From: Mangifera indica
Lineage: Eukaryota > Streptophyta > Magnoliopsida > Sapindales > Anacardiaceae
NCBI RefSeq assembly: GCF_011075055.1
Contig: NC_058144.1
Location: forward strand, 17,041,807-17,105,806
Length of the DNA stretch: 64,000 bases
Direction: 5' to 3'
Both the position numbers and the translations under genes were made by a program. Below the pieces are notes generated by a model. The model was not told the origin of the DNA. It did not search any database and was given only the letters and a program-made list of their open reading frames with translations. Shown in pieces: positions 24,026 through 33,188 of this stretch; position 1 is the first letter of the stretch; each line of letters opens with the position of its first letter.

Positions 24026-25380
24026 TTAAAGCTTTGGCCAAAAGACTTATTGGTATAGCAAAATCCCATACTCTTACCCTTCGACTTTTGAAAACTCAAG
24101 CGCCCACTCATAAAAAAAAATTATGTTAAAAATTTTAGTTATGGTTAATAGTAAAATTGTCATTTACTAAAAAAATTTAAAAAATTAAAGTTTTATCACA
24201 TTTTCCTCCTTAGGTTTAAAAATCTTACAATTTCATCTTAACCTAAAGTTTGAAAAGTGACAAATACCCCCTAGGGTTTGCTCTTTTTCTTCTGGCACCA
24301 ATTTCTCCGCCTTCGACTATCAGTCATCCTCCCTCCTCCTTTATCTCTCCCTACGATGTCTCTCCCTTGCCTCTCCGACCATCTTAGGTTAGAGACACAA
24401 ACGAAATATAACTAAGACGAATTGTCTTCGTCTTTGGCCAAAGAGGAGAGAGAGAGAGAGACTGAAGGGAGGACAGCCAATGGCCGAAGATGGAGAAATC
24501 AACATCAGAGGAAGAAGAACAAACCTTAAGGGGTATTTGTCACTTTTCAAAATTTAGGTTAGGGGGAAATTGTAAGTTTTTAATATAAGGAGGAAAATGT
24601 GATGAGACTTTAATTTTTTAATAAATGATGGTTTTATCTTTAACCATAACTGAGATTTTTAGGAGAAATTTATTTATAGGTGAGTGTTTTTATTTTCTAA
24701 AGTTGGAAACAATAATTTTAAAACCGGATAGGTGATCAAATCAGTTGTCTCACTGGTTCATAGTTTGACCAGTTTGACTTATTATCAAATTATAACGAAT
24801 AGATTTTACTTAAAAATTTATAAAAAATAAAAGCAATCAGGATACCCACACCATTGGAGATTAGAATATATCTGTTTTAAAGAGTAATAATTATTCATTT
24901 GATTTCAATGAAACAATTAAAATTTAAAAAGTTTCAATCTTATAATATAGAAAAAAAAAACATAATTCTGCAAATTATTACTTATAGAAGACATTTCTAT
25001 GAATATGAGATACCTTTTTTTTGTTTTATTTTTGAACTTATTTTTCTTTAAAAACTTTTAGAAATTCATCCAATCTCATAAAAAATAATCAAATTATTCA
25101 AAGATAATTAAAATTTCAAAAATACTCTAAATTTTGATCAAATCTAATCAAGTCTAGTTTTGATTGGTTCATCCGGTTAAACCTAGTTTTGATCGGATTT
25201 AACTAAGTCAATGAATAAACCGTTTTTTCATATTAATCGGACTAGACTTGGAGCTAATTCTCGATTCAATCAATTAAACCGGCCGATTCGGTTCAATTTA
25301 AAATCATTGGTTGGAATGTGGGAGTTTGGGTTTTTACTATTCCTTGGTTGGGAATAAGTCTTTTGGCCTAAAGCTTTTAA
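24026..25380. mobile_element. Foldback element FB1 (with a nested MITE)
   Basis: The whole element is an imperfect palindrome. The left end reads AAAGCTTTGGCCAAAAGACT and the right end is its inverse (AGTCTTTTGGCCTAAAGC). Further in, the arms pair at CACTCA-TAAA and at the ACAAATACCCCC block (about 24,260 with 24,530). The centre pairs too: CTCC/TTC-rich 24,290-24,370 against GGAGAGAGAGAG-rich 24,440-24,520. No transposase is encoded. The right arm is interrupted by a hAT-like MITE (24,710-25,309). Element class (foldback or non-autonomous MULE) is inferred; no clear TSD was found. Confidence 0.75.
24710..25309. mobile_element. hAT-like MITE inserted in FB1
   Basis: 600 bp with inverted ends CAATAATTTTAAAA and (inverse) CAATGATTTTAAA, rich in AACCGG/CCGGTT words. 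Flanked by an 8-bp duplication with one mismatch, GTTGGAAA (24,702-24,709) and GTTGGAAT (25,310-25,317). An 8-bp TSD with CA...TG ends fits the hAT superfamily. Removing it restores the pairing of the FB1 arms. Confidence 0.8.
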
Positions 25381-25652
25381 TCAAAATAAATGTATCAGAA
25401 TTTCATACCTTCTGGGATCCACATGCCAAGTAAATTCATGCTTCTAATAAAATATTTGACATATCCCCTTGGTGATTCACAAATGCATGACCACCTCGAC
25501 AAAGGAAACCTTAGATACCAACTGGCAAAAGCAAATTGGGAGTTTTGCCGTATCATTCCGTTAATCTCAATCCAACACCGCCTATGGAGAAATGATAAGT
25601 TATTATATTTCAGATCTACTCATCCACTAATTTTTTCTTCTTGATTTATTTA
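25381..25652. other. Spacer between the two foldback elements
   Basis: Holds an 84-codon ORF (25,390-25,644, plus) with no family resemblance I recognise; probably chance, though its base composition is less AT-rich than the surroundings. Confidence 0.3.
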
Positions 25653-26413
25653 TCGGCCAAAGGACTTATTCCCACCAAATTAACTTGTTTTCCCAAATTC
25701 CCACACTTTATCTTTGGAAATATCAAATACCCACCCATAGGTGATTAAAATTAAGGGTTTTAGGAGTAAAAACATTATTTTATCTATAATTTTAAAAATA
25801 AACTAAAATTTAATCTTTTTTTCCCTCCTAAACCTTAAAAACTAAAAATTTTCTTCTAACCCAAGTTTTTAAAAATGACATTTCCCCCCTACGGTTTAGT
25901 TTCTAGATCTCCGACCTCAAATCTAATGCTATCACCGGCAACAAATCTCTTGATGTCTTCTCTCCCTCTGGTGACCAATTTTCTCTCTTTTGAAAGCTTA
26001 GACAGTGTCAATTGATATTAGAAAGAACTCATAGCTTCATCGAGAAGATAAAATTGTTCGTCTTTTCTAACAAAGATAAAAGATGAGATCTTTTGTCTTT
26101 ATCGAAGAGACAATGTTTCATCTTTTCCAACCTAGCATCGTCTCTTGCTAGGTTTAGGATTATCGGTTAAGTGATTGCCCGAGACAACGTCAGAGTTTGA
26201 AAACTAAACCATAAATGGAGAAATGTCATTTTTTAAAACTTGACCTACGAGAAAAATGAGTAGTTTTCAAGATTCAAGGAAGGAAAATAAATAAAATTTT
26301 AAGAGGTTAAAATTTCATTAACTTTATGAATATATAAATAAGATTTTTTAAGTTAAAAAGATAAAAACATGAGAAAAGAGAATAGTTTGAATGAAAAATA
26401 ATCCGTTGACCTT
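25653..26413. mobile_element. Foldback element FB2
   Basis: Left end TCGGCCAAAGGACTTATT and right end the inverse of AAGGTCAACGGATTATT. Inner arms pair at the AAATGACATTTC-type block (about 25,870 with 26,220) and AAACCTTAAAA (about 25,840). The ends resemble FB1 (GGCCAAA-GACTTATT), so the two are relatives. No coding capacity. Confidence 0.7.
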
Positions 26414-27328
26414 TTTTACTTATTTTTTCCTTTTGGGGTAACTCATCTACTATCGACACTTCCCTGCCTGACAAATTAAAAGAGCTAGGTCAATATCTTA
26501 TATATGAAGAAAGGAAAGGATTATAAACCTTGTACGGGAAAAAATGCTCCAAAGCCATGAGCTTCCCAATTTAAACAAGATTACATTTCATCTAAACGCA
26601 GTTCCGTGGAATTCCATATCTCATACAGCTACATTCTACCATAGAAATAACCTTTAAAAGTACAAGATTCCATAGAAATCAGCCATTAAAGATGTCTAAG
26701 AATACAATGTACTCACCATATTTTTGCATCCAAAGCATCCTCTGTTCTTTTCAGTGTTTCCTCGTTTGCTTGATCAGCTTCCATGGAAAAATTAATTGCT
26801 TGAATAAAATATAGTTTATTAAATAATGGGAAAGAATGCCGTAGATAGAAGCGAGTGCATGCAATGTACTTGATTTTTATTGCTCCTTTTCGTCGTCTCA
26901 ACTAAAAGACACAAATTGGCAAATCAATATCGGTGGCACATTGTGTTGAAATTTGAAACTAATTTAAGTAGTAAATAAGCTTGAAAATAGATTGAAACAG
27001 CAAAAACAAGGTTGCATAAAATTCTTCAACTTCGCAACCACTCATATATACCACAAATTAAAAACATAACCCTTCCACGTGAAAAGAGAAATAAAATATA
27101 CACTATGTAAACCATTACATAAACCCTAGCTCATCTCATAATCATTCAACTGATAATTACATCTAAAAACTGTTTTGAATCCTAAACAAAATAAAAATAT
27201 AAAAATCATATCAGAAAAAACAAACGAGACTAAAATCCGATGTCATATTTTCATGGGTATTACATGGACCCACATCTATAACACCAATTTACAAAACTAT
27301 CCCTACAACACTACTCCATTCTCTCTCC
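26414..27328. other. Spacer downstream of histone H1
   Basis: AT-rich sequence that should contain the H1 3' UTR near its right end. One possible isolated exon lies at 26,717-26,798 (separate entry). Nothing else is recognised. Confidence 0.4.
26717..26798 (-). other. Possible orphan coding exon
   Basis: On the minus strand an 82-bp segment is bounded by a pyrimidine-rich TTTTATTCAAG acceptor and a consensus donor, ATG|GTGAGT. It encodes a charged stretch, EADQANEETLKRTEDALDAK. About 100 bp downstream (about 26,590-26,640), after a TAG acceptor, another readable stretch gives LYEIWNSTELRLDEM and a stop, but its frame does not join directly to the exon. I do not recognise the protein. It could be part of a small unannotated gene, a captured exon or chance. 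Confidence 0.25.
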
Positions 27329-28311
27329 TCACTTTTTGCCCCTCCTTGCAGAACCCTTCGTCGCCTTCGCCTTCGCCTTCGTCTTCGTCTTGGCCGGTGA
27401 CTTAACGCTCTTCGGCTTAACACTCTTAGCTGGCGCCTTCTTCTGAGCCGAAGCTTTTTTCGGAGCCGGCTTAGGAGCTGAAGCTTTTTTAGGAGTCGGC
27501 TTGGGAGCTAACGCCACCGTTTTCCCTGGAGAAGTCCTCGTTGACGTTCTCGAAGCCTTGGCAGGATATGCAGCAGCCTTCTGCTTTGGTGCAGCCTTCG
27601 GCTTAGCTGCAGCCTTAGCTTTAGCCGGAGCCACCTTCGGCTTGGCAGTAACCGTCTTAGGCTTAGAAGCCGGCTTTGCTTTTGGTTTAGCAGCCGGCTT
27701 AGGCCTAGCTGGAGCTTTAACCGCCGCCTTTGTAGTTTTGGTTTCTTTAGGCTTCGCAGCGGGAGTTTTAGCCTTGGTTTTAGCAGCAGCAGCTGGCTTC
27801 CTCTTCGCTGGAGCCGGCTTACGAGCCACGGCCCTGGCCGATGGCAACTTGAACGAGCCTTTTACCTTCACGAGCTTTCCAGAAGCCACAAGCTTCTTCA
27901 AATGAAAAAGCAAAAGCTTCTTAAAGTTAGACGGCAAATTCTTCTGCTTCTCCTCAATGAACTTAGTAATCGCATACTGACTCGAACCAGTCTTTTCTTT
28001 CAAGGTCACAATCGCTTCTTTGATCATCTGTAACCAAACAATAACAAAAAGCCACGTCAGATCTGAAATCAAAATTCAATTATACAGACATCACAACTAT
28101 AACGAAGAATTAATACTTCTTCATATGGAGGATGAGAGGGAGGGCTTCTAGGCTTCCTAGGAGCAGCTGGCTTCTTAGCCTTGGCTTCTTTGGCAGCCTT
28201 GGCTTTGGAGGCTTTGGTAGCCGGTTTCTCGTCCGCTGGTTTAACGTCGGCCGGCTCAGGGACCGGCCCGGAGGCAGGTTCAATTGCAACAATGGGATCT
28301 TCGGTGGCCAT
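27329..28311 (-). CDS. Linker histone H1
   Basis: Encodes a 297-residue linker histone that binds nucleosome entry/exit DNA and compacts chromatin in the nucleus. Exon 1 is 28,117-28,311 (65 codons, ATG at 28,311), the intron 28,028-28,116 (89 bp, GT-AG, phase 0), exon 2 27,329-28,027. Residues 1-58 form an acidic then Lys/Ala/Pro-rich N-terminal tail. Residues ~59-126 are the globular GH1 winged-helix domain (SHPPYEEMIKEAI, GSSQYAITKFIEE, NFKKLLLFHLKKLVASGKL). Residues 127-297 are a very basic Lys/Ala/Pro tail with PKKAS/PAPKK repeats. The splice falls inside the conserved PPYEE|MIKEAI string, which supports the model. Length is close to the main H1 variants of other dicots. The start chosen gives MATEDP. 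No frameshift or missing residue is seen. Which H1 variant it is cannot be told from sequence alone. Confidence 0.96.
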
Positions 28312-28422
28312 TTGCAATGCAATTGGAGAGACTTGAAGATTGGATCTAAAGAAGGATGGTCGCGGTGAATCGGTAATTTTAATTTGTTGGTTGTGTAGAT
28401 GCAAGTGACGAAACCAAGGGGA

Positions 28423-28430
28423 ATTAAATA
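28423..28430 (-). promoter_or_regulatory. TATA-like box of histone H1
   Basis: Minus-strand TATTTAAT about 112 bp upstream of the ATG. Position and sequence are reasonable for a core promoter, but it is not proven. Confidence 0.4.
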
Positions 28431-28470
28431 GTCCGGTGTAAGAAAGACGGTATCCAAAAGCTGAATGCTG

Positions 28471-28475
28471 ATTGG
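28471..28475 (-). promoter_or_regulatory. CCAAT box of histone H1
   Basis: CCAAT on the minus strand about 41 bp upstream of the TATA-like box. CCAAT motifs are frequent in histone gene promoters. Confidence 0.4.
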
Positions 28476-30078
28476 TCAAAAGGGTTGCGACACGGATAGC
28501 TGCCTTTGTCAAGTTTAAATGTGGACCCTTGGATAAGGCGCTATCCACGGTTGTAAAATGTGGAATAGAAATGAAACAGATTTGGGGGAAGAGAGTTAAT
28601 GGTGTTTTGGTTAGTTGAGGTGTGCTTTTAGCCTTGATTTATCTGGGCATAAACGGAGCTAAACTTTTTCGATTTTTATGAAATTTTTTTCGTTAGAAAG
28701 ATTTTTTTATGAGCTTTCTAGTGAATATTTGCACGTGTGCTGGAGATTTTTAATTTAAAAGATGTTTGATTTTGAAGCTGCAATGGTCAAAACTATAGTT
28801 TTCTTTGATGTTGTTGAGGTTTTAATGAATTTCAGAAGAATTCTCAAAACCAATTCCATTTTCTTTTGTTACTTGTGATAGTAGCTTAACAAAGGAATCT
28901 ATTAGTTCAAGAATTACAAAAATCCAATAAGATTTGATACAAAAACTATTGATGTATATGTTGTCAAAGTTGAACATGTTCTTATAGGAGTAATTCAAAG
29001 GATTGTTCTAATATGTGCGCTATGTATTTCATTTGTAGAAAATTAAAACTATAAATATAATGAAACTTTTCATACCCTATTACATCCACATAATGCACTA
29101 GATTAATAGAATATATGAATATTACAAGAAAAAAGGCATCATAATATAACATGAATAGTATTGCATAAAATTTAAATAAAATCAATGTTACTTTATACAC
29201 AAGAGTTTCTTTGAACATAGTATCACATAAAATTATGTATTTTTTTTAATAATATTTAGTATATACAACTCGTATACCAAAGTCCATTTATATTATAGAG
29301 AATAATGTTATGTGTATACATTTTTTAAATACATATAATGTATTATTATGTTATTAGATGTTACTTTATCTTTAATTCAAAATCACTGAATCACATGATA
29401 ATACATTATGTGTATCTTGATTTATGTATTTAAAAAAATGTGCAAAAAATTTTATTGTTTTATGAAAAAATATTTTTCTCTTTTGAGATAATTAATTGTG
29501 TTAAGAAATAAGGCAAAATATCAAAACCTAACTTTAATGCATTCTTTGGAAGCTTGTAAATTACAAATAGGACTATAAGCATTAGACCTTCTTGAGATAT
29601 GTCAATATGCATTCAATCTCTAAGATTTTTATGATTTTAAATATCAACTAAGCTTGCCAAAGCATGAAGTTAGCGTATGCATAATCAGATTTGGGCATGC
29701 ACGTGTACACACAAGTAGGATAGCAAAGCTTTAATGTTTGGATTGTGAATCACCTAAAAGAAAAAAAAAATCCTAGCATTCAAGAAATTGTTAATATGGG
29801 GAAGATCCACAACTTTTTGATCTGAAAAACCCATGAAGGCATTTCTAGTTCTTGTAAATATAGCAAATTTTACTTGTTTACATAAATATCAGCAATTTTC
29901 ATAATGGAGGATGGGCATTCATGAATCGTGATTTTCTCTTGAAATCAAACTTTGAAAATTGAGTTTAATTGTTGATATTTTGACTATTTCCTTGATATCA
30001 ATTTTATTGACACACACAAAGGTATATGCAAGCATATTTTGAAAAACAAACCATGAAAGAAGGGTGTACATATAATGA
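28476..30078. other. H1 upstream region and AT-rich spacer
   Basis: The proximal few hundred bases belong to the H1 promoter. Beyond ~28,650 it is AT-rich without a convincing ORF. A small MITE-like palindrome lies at 29,300-29,460. Confidence 0.4.
29300..29460. mobile_element. Small AT-rich MITE-like palindrome
   Basis: Inverted arms: AATGTTATGTGTATACATTT near 29,308 against the inverse of TTTAAAAAAATGTGC near 29,430, and TTAAATACATA in both arms. About 160 bp. Contains TAATTCAAAATCACTGAATC, also found in the element at 30,972, so the two appear related. Confidence 0.45.
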
Positions 30079-30086
30079 ACTCTTCA

Positions 30087-30814
30087 CATGTCCATGGGTT
30101 GAGCCGGACCTTTATTAGACTAACCCATTTAAAATTTAAAAAAAATAATAATTGAAAATTTTAAATGCTAATTATTTTTTAATTATTAAACCGAAGACAA
30201 TACTCTAAACATTTTATTTATAATTTCTCACTTGTGACAGAAAAATTTCATATTTACGTGATGAAAAATATTATAAGTTTATAACATAGTACAAATAAAT
30301 TAATTTACATACTGTATAATTACAAACATAAATAAAATATGTATATCATACCATTTATCTACTCGTCTTTAATGTTTAAATTTTTTAATTCATTTGATAT
30401 TGGATCCATTTGTAACATTTTGTAACGATAAAATTGAAATGAAAAGGAAATTATAAGCATAAAGAATTATTATTTGAGAATTCAAACAGTTTTTGAAAGA
30501 GATCTAATGAGAGAAAATGAGATTGAGAATACAATGAAAGAATTAAGATTGAGAGATTTGTAAATAAAATTTGAAATAAAGAAGTTTTGGATTGGTTTAT
30601 ATAAAAAAAATAAAAAAACATTGAAGGCTCCTAGCATTTTATTTTTTTTAATTTTTTAACAGTGTCGAGCTAGCCCGCCCCATGGCCTAATATTAAAGCC
30701 CACAACCCAACCTAGAAGGCTTATAGGCTGGGCCTAGCATGCTATAGTGTCAGGTCGAGCCCTTTCAGACTGTACCTAAATTTCAGGCTTTACCCGCCCC
30801 AATTATCGTGTTGG
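30087..30814. mobile_element. hAT-like non-autonomous element
   Basis: 728 bp flanked by a perfect 8-bp duplication ACTCTTCA (30,079-30,086 and 30,815-30,822). The ends are GGCCGG/CCGCCC-rich (CATGGGTTGAGCCGG on the left, AGCCCGCCCCATGGCC and GGCTGGGCC on the right) and the centre is strongly AT-rich. Terminal inverted repeats are weak. The 8-bp TSD suggests the hAT superfamily. No transposase. Confidence 0.65.
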
Positions 30815-30971
30815 ACTCTTCATAAATAAAATTTCCACAACTCTCAAGGCTATCATCAAAATCATATCCCAACCCTTCAATTTGAACAAAAATTTAAGAT
30901 GTTGCATCAAAAATTTTGTCAAAGTATTTTTCAATCAATGCAAGGTTTATATAATAAGTGATAATAATAAA

Positions 30972-31166
30972 AATCGAAGTAATACTATATGTATGAATGG
31001 TCAGTACTAATACATACAAACAAATATATGTATTATTATGTGATTAAGTAATATAATTGTTTATTTTATTTCTAATTCAAAATCAACTAATCACATCAAT
31101 AGATACATCATTTTATTTGTGTCCATTAATACTCATCATTTGTATATAAAATATTATTATAAAAAT
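30972..31166. mobile_element. Small AT-rich MITE-like palindrome
   Basis: Arms share the GTAATACTATATGTATG and (inverse) ATTTGTATATAAAATATTAT type sequence, with the central CTAATTCAAAATCAACTAATC also seen at 29,370. Probably the same family as 29,300-29,460. Confidence 0.4.
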
Positions 31167-31681
31167 TGTTGCATATTCCTTATTCTTTGACAAAAATTCA
31201 ATGTGTTAAAATATGTATTGATACTTCTCAAGCAAAACCTTTCCTACTTTTTTTTTCTTAGTCGGGGAGATTTGGATTAACAACTTATACTAACTTATTG
31301 GCTTCAAATATTTTCAACACATTGTGTTAAAAGGTACATCTTAAAACATCGAACGTCTTTGTGACAAGAAAAATGTGCTTATGATTCATAATTCCAGTAT
31401 GCTTTCCTTGATTGCAAGAGATGAAGTGATTTCAAATATCCACACTCACTTAGAACTATCAATTGCTTTATTTGGATTGTTTTTCTTTGCCTCACTTTTC
31501 TCCATTTTTTTCTCTCAAAATTCTCACAAGGACAACACTCATAGCATACTCACATCATATTGCATTTCTTCACGGAAGATTCATGTTGATAAGTTTTCAA
31601 AATTTGCTCGTGGATTCATATTGATTCTTACAAATTTGTGTCTTTGGTAAATTCAAATCCTTAATATTGTGATTCATCTTC
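31167..31681. other. Spacer before the mobile-element-like ORF
   Basis: AT-rich. An open frame at 31,375-31,650 (plus, 91 codons) encodes a hydrophobic stretch but resembles nothing known to me and is probably chance. Confidence 0.35.
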
Positions 31682-32870
31682 ATGGCTCTAAGAACTAGAC
31701 AACCTAGGTCCAAGGATTCAAGTAATTCTCGATCATATTACAATATCCTTATTGGAAATAATGAACAGAGGGTTTACTTGACTGAAATTAGAAATAGAAA
31801 AGTTTTTGTGGGAAAGAATGTGTTCTTGCCAATTTTAGAGGAAACTGTTGTTGCTAATCAATTTATATAGATAGTAAATTGGATGAAATTGGAGAATCTA
31901 TTTTTTCATGAGACTTGATATTTATAAGAATCTGGTTTATGAGTTTTACAGTTCTCTAAAAGTAAGAATGGATGTTGAACATTACATTGTATATTACACT
32001 ATAAAATTCAGATTGCATGGAAATGATTTTACTGTTACTCTAGAAATGCTTGCTAAATGGCTAGAATGTCACTGTGATGGAATAATGGGTGCTCTAGACA
32101 ACTTTAATCACTCTGTAGCTTGGAATGAGTTAAGAGGTTAAGAAGTTTATGATCTAAGTCCAAAAAGTTGGATAATGTAGTTTATAAGGTACTTCATAAG
32201 TTAATTACCTATACTCTAAATGCCTGAATAGACTCGAGTGGATCTATTTCGATTCATGACTTAAAATTGATGTTTGCTGCTCAGCATGGAATTTAAGTTG
32301 ATACTGTTTGCTAGTTTATCCATCGATTGTACCTGATTAAAACTGATGATCATGCAATTCAGTTTGGTATGATTGTATCCTTTATTGCAATAAAACTTGG
32401 ATTAAACCTAATAGCAAAAGATCTAAATTACCTCATAAAATTCAGCGATCCATACCTTATTTCAGCGTAATCCTTAATAAAGATGGAATTGATTAAACGA
32501 GCTGATCGAAGAAACTATGTATTCAGAGCATACCGTCCAAAGCATTAAAGAATTATTGACAGTGAAGAAGAACAAATTGCTCCTGAGTATGAAGTTCATT
32601 TATTACCTTGTAATATTCTAAGATCAAGCTCTTAGACTGAAAAATGAGCCATAATGTAAGGTGAAGAAATGATAAAACCATTCCAAATTCAATATGCTAA
32701 CATGATAAGTTTCATGAGTGAAGGGTTTTAGGCTTTACATCCTTTTCTGGATGGAATTCATGAAAGGCAAGATGACATCATGCTTGAACAACAACACTTA
32801 AGAGAGGATCATGAGAGCTTTCGATAAAAAGTTTGTGATTGGATACATCGTCATCCGTGATCGTGCATTT
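31682..32870 (+). pseudogene. Degenerate mobile-element ORF (putative plant transposon protein type)
   Basis: Starts MALRTRQPRSKDSSNSR, then fragments in shifting frames: VYEFYSSLKVRMD, FRLHGNDFTVTLEMLAKWL, VYKVLHKLITYTLNA, and later IKRADRRNYVFRAYRPKH and DSEEEQIAPEYEVH. The N-terminal RTRQPR start, an FY-N-L type motif and a 'W-E-L' segment resemble the ORF of non-autonomous LTR elements annotated as 'putative plant transposon protein'. Several stops make it inactive. The polypurine tract and LTR downstream (33,175 onward) indicate that it is the internal region of an LTR element whose 5' LTR is missing. Confidence 0.5.
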
Positions 32871-33174
32871 CGTATTTTACACTTCATAATCTTGGTTTTT
32901 TATTTTATTTTTGCTATATTTTGATGCTAACTCTCGTTTAATATATACTAATATTGAATGCAAAATTCTTTGCTTGATTGTCATTCCATATTAATTTTGT
33001 GTAACATTATTTGATGCTGGTGTTTGATTGCTAACAAAAAGAGGGAGAAATTAGTAAAAGAAATATTGTCTATCATTTTAAAGCTAAAAGTAAGAGGGAG
33101 CAAGTGTGATTCATATTTAAATTTTCTCATTTTGTATTATATTTTTTTTCTAAACTATATTTTTGTCATCAATC

Positions 33175-33188
33175 AAAAAGGGAGAGAT
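33175..33188 (+). other. Polypurine tract
   Basis: AAAAAGGGAGAGAT directly precedes an LTR start TGTTGAATC, the standard position for plus-strand priming. Confidence 0.75.

Noticed and set aside
27501..27905. 134-codon ORF antisense to histone H1
   Set aside because: A mirror of the Lys/Ala/Pro-rich H1 tail: codons such as GCC/AAG read in reverse as Gly/Ala/Leu. No independent protein features.
28069..28548. 159-codon minus-strand ORF extending upstream of the H1 start
   Set aside because: Contains the H1 first exon but starts in the promoter region and reads through the donor site. MATEDP at 28,311 is the natural start and the upstream residues show no conservation signal.
31375..31650. 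91-codon hydrophobic ORF
   Set aside because: AT-rich, no homology recognised, no splice or promoter context.
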